DNA of 64,000 bases from Selaginella moellendorffii (GCF_000143415.4 NW_003314296.1:321750-385749); one strand, 5' to 3'. Counted from the stretch's first letter, positions 1 to 12,384 are shown. The notes: generated from the letters alone by a model not told the origin. A program made the numbers and translations.

Positions 1-1542
1 CTGGTATATAGCAGATTCTTATATACCAATGTTTCTGTAATGACATATTGTTCTTAAAAGGCTGGTATTCGTAGTAGATTTCTTGCAAGCTCTGGTGAGA
101 GTAGTGAGCTTTGTTACAATAAAAAGATGTAGATGTTCGCCGCAGTTTTTAGGTTTCTGCTAGCTCAGTTCTTAATTAATATAGTAGTTCATGTTTTGTA
201 CATATTAATTAATAAATATTTATGTTAATTATTTAATATTTGAATCTATATTCGTCACACCTAACACTAGTTGCTCAATCAAATTTTATTTGGCCTTTTC
301 TGTTCCCATCCTCAATGTTCTTCATGATCTTTCATGCTATAAATAGGTATATATATTTATTAAATATAAATATATGCTTGTTTATAGGATGATTAATTCC
401 ACATATACTTGCTATAAGGAACATGATGTTAACATTAACATATTTAGATGTAAACTAAGGGTAAAAAATAATTAAACGTAAACTAAGGTTTTAAAAAACA
501 TCTCCTAGGATACATCACCACTATTTGGTGGTAATACCCCTACCTGCTTCGGTGATAGCGCTCTATTGCATGTAATTATGCTACAGCGCATTGTCAAGCG
601 AGCCGTGAGACTACAATTGAATCGGAGTGCCCACGCTCGTCATGGGAATGGCCACCACACTTATCTCCGTGATATATTCTTCAGAGTCTTTGACCACTTT
701 CCTGTCTCTGCCAGCTCCTCATCGCAAGGAAGGTAACATTAGAGCAAGGTTGTGATTTTTCTACTCAATTCTTCTTCCAGAAGCTCCTTTGCAACCTTTG
801 CTCTCAAAGGGAGATTTCAAAAACAGCAACAAACTAAGCAGCACTGGATCTGAGCACGACTTCAACGAAGTAAAGAAGCCGTCCCAGCACCGTCTTGTCA
901 CGTACATCTACTCATTCTTTTATCTTTTGCAAGTATCTACTTGGCTATGTTGCTCACTGGACCGGGATGCTATTAACGTTGGCTAGCTTTCAAAATGGGT
1001 CCAGATTGGCACAATGTGGTTCACAGCGGCACTATACATTTTGTTGCTCATAGCTTCACTCATTTTTTCAGCGCTGTTATATACATATCACATGGGCTGT
1101 TCCTTCATTTCCCTTTTTTATCTTATAAAAAACATAAGCATGAAGCATCACTTGTTTCTTTTTTCCTATGAATCTACAGTGGTGTTCTGCTTCCAGGGTC
1201 TTTATCAATTTTTTGCACTGAAGCAGTGAGATCTCCATCTTTATCTATGTTTATAGTGCATATGTCTCCGATTTCACTTCCATGATTCTTTAAGAATATC
1301 TGCCAGTTTGTATCGGTCTCAAATATGTTGTCGTTGTTTGTACCAGAGTACAGTTTGAACATGATTCATCGAACACACAGATAATGTTTTGAATGTTGCA
1401 GCGGAAACAGTCTTATTCGTTTGGAAACTGCTAGTGGTTTTCAAATATTTTTTCTACAAATTATAAAATACAACACACATACATACCGTCAACCAAACGC
1501 CTTTGCAGAAGTGGAAAGGACGAAAAGAACTTTGTTCCCCCC
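1..1542. other. AT-rich stretch with no supported gene
   Basis: I see no gene with family similarity here. Short open frames at 789-986 and 1014-1229 (+) and 1174-1362 (-) have no recognisable motif. The last 50 bases may hold upstream coding sequence of the F-box relic that begins near 1543, but no start codon could be tied to it. Confidence 0.4.
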
Positions 1543-2740
1543 AATCTACCCAGAGATGTAGTTTTCAGAATTGCAGAAAGCAATGGCTATTGTAGCGCAG
1601 TTTTTTCATGTATAGCTAAAGAATTTTCCATGGAATTTCAAAGTGATAGAATTTGGCAATTGCATTGTGAACAGGATTTTTCTGTCTACATGTGTACAGA
1701 TTACGAAGGTAGACGCTGCAGAACGTACAAGGTTTGTATTTTCACTGATTTGCTTAAAACAAATGTCAAATTTTGCTACAGGAAACTTACAAGAGTTGGT
1801 TCAATGTGTTCAAATGCTACAATTATAATATTACCTCTGTAACCAAAAAGCTGTGCCTTAAAATACGAAGCTTCCTCAGATTTAAAGGTTTTGAGTACAT
1901 GTCAACCAAAGGTTTACCAAATAACGTCATAAATGAAGCGGAGGCAATTTTGAATGTCAACCTTCCAAATTCTTTAAGATGTCTACTGCTTTCTATGGAC
2001 GGTCAGCCTGAAAATTGTATCATCAGTGGTTTACAGCATCAAGAATACAGAGGTTTTATTGGTACTTATTGGACCTGTAATACATTTATATGCTCAAAAT
2101 TACTTTCACTCCGAGAGATTTGCTTGTTCACCATAGACTTGAGATTATCTGTGCCTTGTTTCCCTGCTAACTTGGTATCATTTGGTTGCTCATTGGATGC
2201 TTCGAAAATTTACTTTATAAATGTTCATTCAAGTAATGTAGACTGAACGTTAAAGAAGTCTCATTAGTAATTGGTTGAACAGGTGATATTTTCATAACTT
2301 CAAAAGATTTCAGACTCAATTTGAAGTTATGCTGTGTACACCTATATCTGTTCGTGGTGAGATGTCACTCATTTGCTGGCTTGCAAAGCTTTCATCTAAT
2401 CTGCATACTGGAAAATCTCATTTAATTCAAAACCCCATTAAAGCTATATTTCAAGGTGGTTTGGCAGCAAATAGACTGTATCATGTAAGGCTTTACCAGT
2501 TTGTTCTTTGCGAATTCATTGTGTCTATGTCCTTTAGCATGGTTGTGTACCAATACCGGAGTTGTCATCCTTTGCCAGTGATGAGTTTACATATGTAGCA
2601 TTTATATGCATAGATTCAGAATACCTCTCACTGTACAACAACATATACCTTTGTGCATCACACAAGTCAAAAAGTAATGTCAATGATACTCTTTTGCACA
2701 AATTTAGCATATGGTTTGGTTCTCAAGAGGTAAGAATCTT
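1543..2740 (+). pseudogene. F-box SKIP16-like gene relic (F-box, SMI1/KNR4, ApaG)
   Basis: Plant SKIP16 proteins are SCF-ligase F-box adaptors with a SMI1/KNR4 domain and a C-terminal ApaG domain. The exon at about 1543-1731 has an F-box-like start (NLPRDVVFRIAESNG) and ends at a GT donor. The exon from 1782 reads ETYKSWFNVFK and continues into a SMI1/KNR4-like stretch (ILNVNLPNSLRCLLLSMDGQ, then GFIGTY and SKLLSLREI, then VSFGCSLDASKIYFIN), with a plausible donor near 2234 and an acceptor near 2282. After about 2330 the frame must shift to read EMSLICWLAKLSSNLHTGK. A further piece, CVPIPELSSF, at about 2545 resembles the start of the ApaG region; the rest of ApaG is not recognisable. No start codon was found and at least one frameshift is needed, so I call it a pseudogene. 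The family assignment rests on recalled SKIP16 sequence. It could be gene debris captured by the nearby Helitron. Confidence 0.52.
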
Positions 2741-3007
2741 TACTTGGTATTATATAGATGATAAATTAGTGTACAGGAGTATTGCTATGATGGAAGAACA
2801 TATGGTGTCATGACTAAAACATTTACATTGGAAGTTCCACTATGCACTGTGTGGGTTGTATGCAAGTCGGAATCAGAAACTTTGACTAAATCCCTGGATG
2901 TATCTTTTTTGGATTATATGTTTTAAAGGAGTTACATTATCGTCTCATAATATTATATTCACTTTGATACTCCTCTCCCATTTAGTATTGTCTCTCTTTG
3001 ACCTAAA

Positions 3008-3235
3008 ATGGAACAGAAGGCCCATAAATGTCCTTTTGGCAGCTCTGTTTGCACAAGATACGAGGATTGCTTGCTCTGTGGATTTCAGAATTGCACAAAG
3101 TCATATAAGATTTGTAATTCATTCAAGCGATGTGAATATTGTTTGTTTAAAAAAGCTGTTCTGAAATTTCAAGATCAGCATGGAGTCCAAGAGAAAGATG
3201 CTTTGAAGGAAGTTTCAAAAGCTTGGAATTCGTAA
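3008..3235 (+). CDS. Cys-rich 75-aa open frame, unknown
   Basis: The frame starts at an ATG and encodes 75 residues. The first half holds nine cysteines in pairs and triplets (HKCPFGSSVC, DCLLCGFQNC, CNSFKRCEYC), a zinc-binding-like spacing. The second half is a short charged helix-like tail (KDALKEVSKAW). I do not recognise the family. It lies between the F-box relic and the Helitron in AT-rich DNA and may be an exon of a decayed gene rather than a free-standing one. The cysteine periodicity is the only reason to list it. Confidence 0.2.
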   Translation: MEQKAHKCPFGSSVCTRYEDCLLCGFQNCTKSYKICNSFKRCEYCLFKKAVLKFQDQHGVQEKDALKEVSKAWNS

Positions 3236-4255
3236 CTAAAAATTTGCAAGTATCATTTAATCACCAAAGTCATCAAACCATGCTCATTGGCTTTGGCAAC
3301 TAATTCATTTTATGTTTTGGCTTTTTCTTGGGGACGATTTACTAACTACTACATCTATTTGACATTTCTTCCCAACTACGTCACATTTTTCTGGAGTTTT
3401 GTCTGTGGCATTTGATTGTTACCTGTCCAACACCTCAATTTGATGGTGAGTAACCTTTACCTTGCAATAGACTGTAGTGATTGGACATTGGCTCCTATGG
3501 CAAACCACCCCAATTTGAGCTATTAGTAATTCCTGTCACAACAAATAAATCTGTAGCATGTGGATTTGCCCAGACAACTATCAACCATGTGAGTAGTGCA
3601 AATATGGTTTCTAGGAGGCAAATTGTTTTTTTCAGTTTCTCCTTCGGTGACCATTCTTTGGGCAACTCTGCTAGAATAGCTTTTAAGGAAGATAGAGATA
3701 AGGGTGCTCGAAATCAAGCAAATTTACAGTTACAAAGTCGTTAATATCCTTATACCCATGATTTTCAAGACAGTCAATACAGAAAGGAAACCTTTAGTTC
3801 AAACAATAGATTTCGATGAAGCATGGTTTCTACAAAAAATGGCAAAACCAAATTTGTTTGTGGCCGGATTTGGCTATCACACACTACCTCAACATAACAG
3901 CATGGGAATTCTAAGGTGTTATTTCTAGCCTCTCTAGACAATTACATTTCTTTGTGATTAAATATTATACATTTGTTTTTTTATTTTAGGAGTCACCTTT
4001 TTTTTCATTTTGGCAACCATTCCAAGTTATCTCTTTATATAATAAACTATTTATTTTAGTTTTACTTATGTGTGAATCACTATTCTAGGATAAATGCAAT
4101 TGTGTATGTGTATCACTAATATGTTTGAATTTGTAGACAGAAAAGTAAGTTTTTTTGATAAATTTTAATTTAGAATTTTTAAGTTCACATTTAATAATTT
4201 GTTGTTTAGTGTTGAAAATCTATAAAATTTCCTTGTAGACTACATTCTTTGTGTA
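3236..4255. other. AT-rich spacer between F-box relic and Helitron helicase
   Basis: No recognisable gene. Small frames at 3523-3717 (-) and 3704-3928 (+) have no family motif. In Helitron orientation this lies downstream of the helicase, so the 3' end of the element, if kept, should be in this tract. I could not identify a terminal hairpin plus CTRR end by eye. Confidence 0.35.
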
Positions 4256-4261
4256 TGTAAT

Positions 4262-5920
4262 TTATTGTCTCTTTTTAAGTTTACCTTGGTTCTTACATTC
4301 CTCTACACATATAACTATTTGGTCTTTAAAGGTACATCGTGATAGTGTAACATATAATTGCCCATGTCCAAAAACAAGACGTGGTAAGAGGATTCCAACA
4401 TTATTTAAAGTTTGGCCCTGTGATTTGCATATTGTAATTGAGAATGTAAGTCTCAAAGGAAATTATTGTCTTTTTAATACAAATAACACGTCACCATCTG
4501 TAGGTTTTAGTATGATTCTTGGTAGTAAGACCTTTTTTCCTTCTCTATCTCCATGTAATATTTTTGCTTCTATTACATTTTGTAACGTTGATGTAATCAT
4601 TAACTTAGTACCATTACATAAACCTTTTTTTACATCAAGATTTCATAGAAGCATCACAATGCTTCCAATTTTTATATTTAAGTTATGCGGAGGCATCTCA
4701 AATGGTGTTATGGAATTAAGATATTCTACTGGGTAGTCCAGTATTTCTTCAAAGGAATCACTATCAATTGTATCCACACTTTTAAAAGAAAATAGTCTTC
4801 CTGACATCCTTGTTAGAACTTGTTCATTTATATCTAACAAATGATCATTCAATGTTATTAAGATTGCTTTTTGTGAGTTACTTATAGAAGGTAACACTTT
4901 TTGACCAAACACAACATCTAACATGGAATTCTTGGTTGTACATTTTTTTGGTAGTTCTACTATATCATCTTCATATCCATCAAGTCTTGGTAAATTACCA
5001 TTTCCGAGTCTAATTAACCACTCTGACCACTCCTTTTCATCTTTGTTAATATGCATATTTTCTGTAAGTGTATATTTCACTACAAATGGCCATATAAAAC
5101 TTGACTTAACACTATTTTGTACAATTTGAACCTGTCGTGCTCTTTTAAGCATAAGTAGTGTTTGTCTAAAATCACCACCAATTACAACAGTTATACCACC
5201 AAATTTATCAGAACAACCTTTAATGTCACGTATTACACGTTCTACAGCATTAAATGCATGTACTGGAACCATACTTATTTCGTCCCAAATTAGTAAGTCT
5301 ATTTTTCTAATTTCATCAGCCTCTTTTGAATTTTCCCTTAAATCAGATGTACATGTTTCAGTGACTGGTACAGGTAATTTAAATGTAGAGTGTACTGTGC
5401 GACCACCAATTAATAGTGTGCTTGTAATTCTTGTCCATGTTACAAACAAAGTCTTTCTTCCAAGTGCTTGTGAATGTGTTATTAATGTATTGAATAGAAA
5501 TGATTTTCCTGTTCCTCCTACACCATCGATAAAAAATATTTATGGTTCATTTTTATCATCCAATGCTTTACATACTTTATCAAAGACATATTGTTGATCT
5601 TTATTCAGTAATGATTTGTTTCTTTCAATATCTTGGTATTCAAACATTTCATTCTCATATATGTTGGTTCTTTCTTTATTATTTTCTAGATATGGAGTAC
5701 ATGGTATAGTAATATCATAATCTAAAAGGCATTTCCCATGTTGTTCTAGTAAAAGAAACAACTCTTGAAGTGCATGTGCATATGCTACATCCTCATTATT
5801 GTGTTTACATATTAAATCCTCACACATATCTACTTTGTATTTATTCCATAATTTTTTAGGATCATTAACCTCACAAAAGAGACACATTATTCCAAATAAA
5901 TATCTAATTTTAGAAGGCAT
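4262..5920 (-). pseudogene. Helitron PIF1-like helicase, broken
   Basis: The helicase half continues in three frames (5540-5920, 4643-5449, 4262-4456). Visible motifs are KDQQYVFDKV (Q-like start), Walker A GVGGTGKSF near 5490-5515, Walker B LLIWDEISMV, the GGDFRQ motif and the C-terminal [12 protein letters not shown] and LYVTLSRC motifs. A stop codon lies directly before the Walker A block, and more breaks separate motif III from the C-terminus. The protein is therefore non-functional although every helicase motif can still be read. Confidence 0.82.
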
Positions 5921-5959
5921 TTGAAATGTGAAAGACTCCTCTAGACATATATCCCATTC

Positions 5960-7222
5960 TTAGTCATCCTGTAATAATCCCATCGTTTGTGCAACTTCTC
6001 GATAGCTATCATATTGTATGTTTTTCCAATTACGTAAATGTTTAAAACTTGTTGCACCTTTATTATACAACAATAATAATTGCATATAAAATCGTTCACT
6101 ATCTTTCAGTGGTACAGTGTACATTCTACCTATAAATTTCCAACCTCGTTGTCTTTTTACCCATGTTTTAGTTTTTGCATTCCAAATATACCATTCCGGA
6201 ATTTCTGGATATGTCAATGTTCTTGCAAATTCATCTCTTTTATTCAATTCAAACCATTCAGTAAGTTTTGTTCTATGACCTTTCTTTAATGCAATTTCTT
6301 CTTCACCCTCATTGAAGTAAACACTTTGCAAATTTGGTAAGTGCACATCTAATCTTTCAATTGAATGTGATCTTCCATGTAAATCATATCCAAATAACCT
6401 CCACATTCCTTCAGCAGCTGATATATAACGGCAATTTCTGAATGCATTTATTTCATTCCAATCAAGAATATTCTCTTTCTCTGTGTTTCCTTCTTTGTGA
6501 AAGTGTATCTCTGCACAATCATGGCCTTTATATATATATTTAAAAATATATTTCACACTTTTCACAGTTGAGCAAACCTCTACATTAATATGAGTTTTAT
6601 ATTTACGCAAAAGATACTTACTATAAGGAACAACAAACCTATTGTCAATTTCATTATTTTTAATGTAGATTTTATGACTATCATAACGTCTTTTGTACTC
6701 TGGGAATTGGCCACTAATATTTTTTGTCTCTTCACAGTAATCTCGTGGATATTGAGATTTACATTCACCTTTTTTGTAACATGGACTTTCAGGAAATCCA
6801 GGAACATATGGACCATGTATCATATGTTTTTTCAAAAGTTCATACAATCCAGGATCACTATTTGGGTTTGGTATTTTTGCACTAACAATGTTGTCTATAT
6901 CATCTACGGTTTTGATTTTATTCTCATTTTTTAGAATTACAAGTAGATGACAATGTGGTAGTCCTCGTTTTTGGTACTCAATTACATACACATATGCATT
7001 AACTTTTCCAAATATTTCTTCTTTGTATATGTCATCTATAAGTTTTTGTGTTTTAGCATGGAAAACACGTGCTACCAAATCTGGTCTGTCTAAAGAACTT
7101 TGTCCTAGTAATAAATTCTCAGTTATCTCTTGCCATTTTGGGTTACACGTCATCATAATAAATAAATCAGGTTTTCCATATTTTCTTACTAAGCTCATAG
7201 CGTCTTGATAATTTTGATTCAT
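5960..7222 (-). pseudogene. Helitron HUH Rep domain
   Basis: This is the longest intact piece, 420 residues. It starts with a Helitron_like_N-type block (YGKPDLFIMMTCNPKWQEI) and contains the HUH metal-binding signature GLPHCHLLVIL, followed by a tyrosine-containing KYIFKYIYKGHD block that corresponds to the nuclease tyrosines. Rep nicks and joins single-stranded DNA during rolling-circle transposition. The domain itself looks intact, but it is separated by stops from both the N-terminal region and the helicase. Confidence 0.85.
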
Positions 7223-7350
7223 TTCATATTTCTCGGTCTACCGATGAATCCTAACGGCAAAATCACAAGTTTTCCAGCACATATCCCTTGTTGTTCTGCT
7301 TTGTTTATAACAAAATCAGAAAGACCTCTGTATGCTTCAACTCTTAATTT

Positions 7351-8148
7351 TCATTCATGGTTTTTTATCCAATCGAGACGACCACCCTCTACTTTAGTGT
7401 ACATGTCAACCATGTATTGTTGGGATAATTTTCCACCCATTAAAACTGAATTAAATTCAATAATCTTAAAACTATCTCTTATCAAACCACGAATAGCAAA
7501 CTTGTAGCAATAATACTCCATCATTGTTATCTTAGTTCTTTTTAAAGACAAACCCTTGTCTGTGTATTTTAAATCTGGTGACCAGCCTTCATTTCCATTT
7601 GGAAAAAGCAGTGGATATACTATAGGATCACAACATGATGTCACAATTGATATCTCTTGCATACTTTCACCTTTCAGATGTATTGCAATACTACAGTTAA
7701 ATGGAGGCTCCCCAGTAGGGTTTGTAAACACTGCAGCAACTTTATTTGAATTTGGTGCATTATATCTTCTTGGATCTATTGTATTTTCACCTTTTATATA
7801 CATTACAATATTATGTAGTCCATTATTTATATTTGAACTTGTCATATGAAGCTCATCTTCCACATCTTTTAGCATTTTAAATGCCTTTGCATATGGATTA
7901 ATTTCTCATAATAAAGCATCTAATTCATTCATCAGTGTTGTATCACATTTACTGTTATATTTACTTTTCATTCTTGTTTCTGTAGCTTCTAGTGTGTCTA
8001 AAATATAAAGTTGAGAATATTTTGCATCATGACCTTGCTTAGGACGGAAACTGCCAATTGAATGGTATACTTGTCCATGAATTTTGAAATAATATGGTCC
8101 ATTGCCAATCATTTCATCAATATTTGCCCCCATAGATGCAAATGCCAA
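7351..8148 (-). pseudogene. Helitron Rep upstream region, two broken frames
   Basis: Two consecutive minus-strand frames (7906-8148 and 7351-7875) carry conserved pieces that precede the HUH domain in plant Helitron proteins: an ALAFASMGANIDE block followed by GPYYFKIHGQVYHSIGS and KYSQLYILDT, then DPRRYNAP, DPIVYPLLFPNGNEGW and GGKLSQQYMVDMYTKVE. A stop or frame change separates the two frames, and another separates the second from the Rep frame starting at 7222. The order and spacing match one ancestral ORF. Confidence 0.8.
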
Positions 8149-8190
8149 AGCACTGTTATAATTTCGAATTAATTCTTTGAATTTTCCTCA

Positions 8191-8625
8191 TTAGTCTGTT
8201 CCATCTAATAATTTATGAATCAGTTCAGGGAACTCAATTTGTTTTTCTATAGACACACATCCACCATGACAACATTGTGATTGTGTTTCTGAAGCAAAAA
8301 GAAAAGCTTTACAATAGTCACAATGTTTATCCATGAGTCCAATATAATCTACTTTACATTTACCATCTATGTTGTTTTGCAAGAGTCCTAAATGTTTAGT
8401 GTTTTCCATGCTCTCGGTTTCATTTCCAAGATTTACTTCATTAACAGGTAGGGTAATAATCTCAAAAGTGTTTCTAAAAGTCTTTTCTATGGGTATTGGG
8501 GGTTCTTCAAAGGATACCAGGTTTCTCACACTTACATCCATACTTCTATTCATATATAGAGATGAATTCAAAGTTGTTGAACTTTTTTTTATTATACAGC
8601 CTTCATGTAAAATTATATCACACAA
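8191..8625 (-). pseudogene. Helitron N-terminal zinc-finger region
   Basis: This 144-residue frame ends at a stop at 8191. Its C-terminal half carries paired cysteines (HCDYCKAFLF, then QCCHGGCVSI), the layout of the Cys-rich segment that precedes Rep in plant Helitron proteins. It is cut off by a stop from the next Rep segment at 7906-8148. The N-terminal part is not recognisable. Confidence 0.6.
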
Positions 8626-10506
8626 GCATCATATTAAGGAGCTGTGCTTCTGCCAGCACTTTGTTTCAGTGTGCTTCTATTTTCTTGTGGTTTGGCTATT
8701 AGTCTATTTACTTATTTTCACCATCTAGAGCCTGCACACACTGTCTAAGCTTCTATTTTCTAAAAGAGATTGTAAAATCTCCTACAGATCAATGTATTTT
8801 GGAGCAGAACAACATTACAAAGCCGGGAAAAACAAAGCTCAGGAAACATAGAAACAAAATTACCTCTTGACAAATGTGAAAGCAACCTAATTGTGCAGTC
8901 CTTTTTTCTATGATTTGAAACAGTTTTTCCTAGCCTACGTGTCTGTTTAGGTACACTCTCGAAAAGCCTTTGACAGTAAAGAGTTTTACCACAGCTTTTT
9001 CTGTCAATCATTTTTTCATTTGGCTTGGGGATAAAAAATTACAGAGTCATACCGATATGATAGCCCGGGTTAAAAGATTATAGAGGGTGAATCTCTTTTG
9101 GCAAGATGTCCGGGGAAAAACTCAGTATCATGGCTCTCTATGATGGCACGATGGCAAGCTTGAGCAGGCAAAGTACAAGAGGCCCATGTAAATGATGTGA
9201 AACTCCATGGTGATGGGCTTTGCTCTCTAGACAAGGACGGGAAGCTCTAGAGCTCTTCCATGCCATGGCCTTGAAATAGGAGGAGATCGCTTTCGTGAAC
9301 GTGTGGCAGTACTTGGAGTCTGCAACCATGGCTTGAATCTCACTGCAGATCACTTCAGCAGCATGTGTTTGCAAGGGCCGGGAAGCTGAAGGATTCCAAG
9401 GGGATGCTGGGCAAGAGGAGTGAGAGAGTCTGCTGGTAGCTTGTCGAATGTACTGGGATCTAAGCACTGCTTTGCAGACGGCACAGGAGTTTGGTGGTTG
9501 TAACAAGGATCTTTTTTCATATATAATGCTTGCAAAAGGTGGCAGTTAAGTTTTTGAAGTGTTTTGTAAAATTGGGAGAATGTTTTGATATATTTGAGTG
9601 TGTATTTCTTTAAAAGGAGTGGAAGCTTTAAAGACACAGCTTTTCAAAACTTGGTTTGTTTTTTTCTTTCTTTCTTTCTTTCTATTCTTGTTTTCATCTC
9701 TCATTTTTTCAAAACATCAAAGGCCTACATATGAATGAATGATTGTTTTGGAAGTTAGCTGTATCATTCTCTTGTGCTATTTGACACATTTCTTGTCGCC
9801 ATTTCCAATGGGGCTTTTGCAAATGCAGGGGTAAGCTGTAGGTGTGTGTCTGACCTCATCTCCAGATAATGTAAATGCCAGAGAATATTTTTTTTGGTGT
9901 GTCTGCTCTTGGATCCAATGCTTGTGAAGGCGCTTCCGTTTTTCTTGCTCATCTGTCTCACGCTCACTGAATAATCATCCTTTGACACCTTAAGAATACC
10001 TTAGCAGTTGATCCACACAACAAAACAAAAAACAGCGCTATCACAAAAATCTAGAGGCAATGTGATCCCAGAGCCAGCCAACACAGATCCTAGGCTCTGC
10101 CCTTGATGCTCATGGCAATCCGCTGCAATTGGAGGGAAAAGAGAAAAAACTCAGTTAAAACTGGATCTTACAAGTACAAAACCAAACAAAGAAAAATGTT
10201 ACCTGTACACTGGTTTGGAGAGCTTGATCAACGTATTTTAGTGGTTGTTTCTCCATTTGAAGAGTTCCCCTGCAGGATAAAAGTCTATTGCTAAGCAAAC
10301 ATGAGTCGTAATCTGCAAGGAAAAAGTCAATTTAGAAAGCAAGATCAATTCCCGAATCTCTCTTTCAGCACATGTGCAATTAACTTGTTCAAAAGATCAG
10401 TGCAAGTTTTAAGTCAGAAATATCACATTGTTTCTGCTGATTATGACGCTTATCCGTGCTCTTCATGGCAAAATACTGGCAGGAACCTTTCAACTCTACT
10501 AAATTT
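8626..10506. other. Stretch with no supported gene
   Basis: No convincing gene. A minus-strand frame at 9138-9506 (122 aa) has moderate GC but no motif I trust. A short TTTC microsatellite lies near 9660-9683. The base composition is less AT-rich than the transposon tracts, so degraded gene sequence may be present. Confidence 0.35.
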
Positions 10507-10978
10507 ACACTTGCATCACAAAAAGGCTTTTTAATTCCATATATAAGAAACGACTATGAAAAAACTCACCTTCCTGTGTCACCAAAACCAAGAGATTTGA
10601 CAGGGCGAAAATGGTGGAGTCCGTTTCTCACCACTAGTTTGAATCTGCATTTAAAACAAGTAAGAAAACTGGAGAAGTCATCAGACTAAACATGCACTCA
10701 TGAATCTTTCTAATAGCATCCCAAGAGTTTAGATAAACGACTTTAGAGTGTTTAGCCCAAAGGTCGTTGGTTGTCTTGTCTGGACACGAGCAAAAGAAAA
10801 AAAAATCTTGAACTCCCAAACAACCCTCTGTTACTCGCTCTTGCACAACAAGAACAAGTTAGCCACAGAGATCAAGAGAAACGAGGGATCATTTTAAAAC
10901 CTAGAGCCATATGCACACTGGGAATCTTGTTGCAAGCCCTTGGCGCAACAGGATGAGAGATCCAGGAGCACCAGGCAG
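10507..10978 (+). repeat. Local segmental repeat, copy 1 of 3
   Basis: Begins near ACACTTGCATCACAAAAAGG and runs through a block containing TTTAGATAAACGACTTTAG to a segment ending with the 'gagatccaggagcaccagg' part. The same block recurs at 11320-11880 and 11881-12355 in the same orientation. Minus-strand frames in the three copies would encode near-identical peptides (ERVTEGCLGVQDFF) but are short and probably not genes. Confidence 0.75.
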
Positions 10979-11319
10979 TCTCTACGTTGCTTGATCATAT
11001 ATGAGCTGCCCAAGCACGTACTCCATAATAAGAGGCAGTAAAATATGCACATGTAAAGAAGCACTGAGAATATGCATACATCTGAACCAGGTCTGCAGCT
11101 GCATCATGTCTTGACAACACTGTCACCTCCAAACCTCGCAGCATATCTCTGGCCTAAAGAAATCGTCAACAAGAACAACACAAGAAAGAGAAAACGTACC
11201 ATAAAATTTGCAGTCTCTTGATCTTCCAAAGTCGTATCAAACAATGACATGTGGGTATAAATATTTTTCCTTTGACAAGATTGTATGGCACACACAACAT
11301 GGCGAACAGGAGGGATTGT

Positions 11320-11880
11320 ACACTTGCATCACAAAAAGGCTTTTTAATCCCATAAATAAGAAACGACTATGAAAAAACTTGCCTTCCTGTGTCACCAAAA
11401 TCAAGAGATTTGACAGGCTGAAAATGGTGGAGTCAGTTTCGCGCCACTAGTTTGAATCTGCATTTCAAACAAACAAGAAAACTGGAGAAGTTATCAGACT
11501 AAACATAGGCTTATGAACCTTTCTAATAGCATCCCGAGAGTTTAGATAAACGACTTTAGAGTGTTTAGCCCAAAGGCCGTTGGTTGTCTGGACATGAATA
11601 AAAGAAAAAAAATCTTGAACTCCCAAACAGCCCTCTGTTACTCGCTCTTGCGCAACAAAAACCAAGTTAGCCTCAGAGATCAAGAGAAATGAGAGATCAA
11701 CCATTCGCACACTGGGAATCGTGTTGCAAGCCCTTGGCGTGACAGGGTGAGAAATCCGGGAGCATCAGCCAGTGGGGAACTCGTCACAGAGCTGGAGATC
11801 GTGTTCTTCAGACTGTCCGCCATTGACCTGTGCATGTGTCGCGAATGGCGATGAACAATCAACGATCCAGCCTTTTGCTT
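11320..11880 (+). repeat. Local segmental repeat, copy 2 of 3
   Basis: Second, longest copy. It starts with the same CACTTGCATCACAAAAAGG sequence as copy 1 and adds a 3' extension of about 140 bp (from 'gacagggtgagaaatccggg' to 'cagccttttgc') that is shared with copy 3. It abuts copy 3 directly, so copies 2 and 3 are a tandem duplication. Confidence 0.8.
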
Positions 11881-12355
11881 CTGCCACCAAAATCAAGAGA
11901 TTTGACAGGCTGAAAATGGTGGAGTCAGTTTCTCACCACTAATTTGAATCTGCATTTCAAACAAGCAAGAAAACTGGAGAAGTCATCAGACTAAACATGT
12001 GCTCATGAATCTTTCTAATAGCATCCCGAGAGTTTAGATAAATGACTTTAGAGTGTTTAGCCCAAAGGTCATTGGTTTTCTGGACACGAGCAAAAGAAAA
12101 AAAATCTTGAACTCCCAAACAGCCCTCTGTTACTCGCTCCTGTGCAACAGAAACCACGTTAGCATCAGAGATCAAGAATCAAGAGAAATCTGGGAGAAAT
12201 CCGTGACAGGGTGAGAAATCCGGGAGCACCAGCCAGTGGGGAAGTTGTCACAGAGCTGGAGATCGTGTTCTTCAGACTGTCCGCCATTGACCTGTGCGTG
12301 TGTTGTGAATGGCAATGAACAATCAACGATCCAGCCTTTTGCAAAGGATATGCAC
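11881..12355 (+). repeat. Local segmental repeat, copy 3 of 3
   Basis: Third copy. It lacks the first part of the unit and starts at 'caccaaaatcaagagatttg', then continues through the shared block and the same 3' extension as copy 2. It ends just before the CA/GA microsatellite at 12385. Confidence 0.8.
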
Positions 12356-12383
12356 ACTCCCGCTGCTGCGTTCACCACCACCA

Positions 12384-12384
<1 letters not shown>

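Larger units (their letters stand above)
4256..8625 (-). mobile_element. Helitron Rep/helicase transposon, inactivated
   Basis: Helitrons are rolling-circle transposons coding one large protein with a zinc-finger-like N-terminus, a HUH nuclease (Rep) and a PIF1-type helicase. All three parts lie in order on the minus strand: zinc-finger region 8191-8625, middle region 7351-8148, Rep 5960-7222, helicase 4262-5920. They are separated by stops and frame changes, so no full-length product can be made. The whole coding stretch is about 4.4 kb, a normal size for a plant Rep/Hel ORF. The termini were not located, so the true element is probably longer than the span given. Confidence 0.85.

Noticed and set aside
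4256-8625. Giant-virus or other viral insertion as source of the AT-rich helicase
   Set aside because: The order of zinc finger, HUH Rep and PIF1 helicase with family-specific motifs is that of a plant Helitron.
9138-9506. Minus-strand 122-aa frame with a faint WRKY-like C-terminal segment
   Set aside because: The resemblance covers about 20 residues of low information, there is no WRKYGQK or zinc motif nearby, and neighbouring frames are equally plausible.
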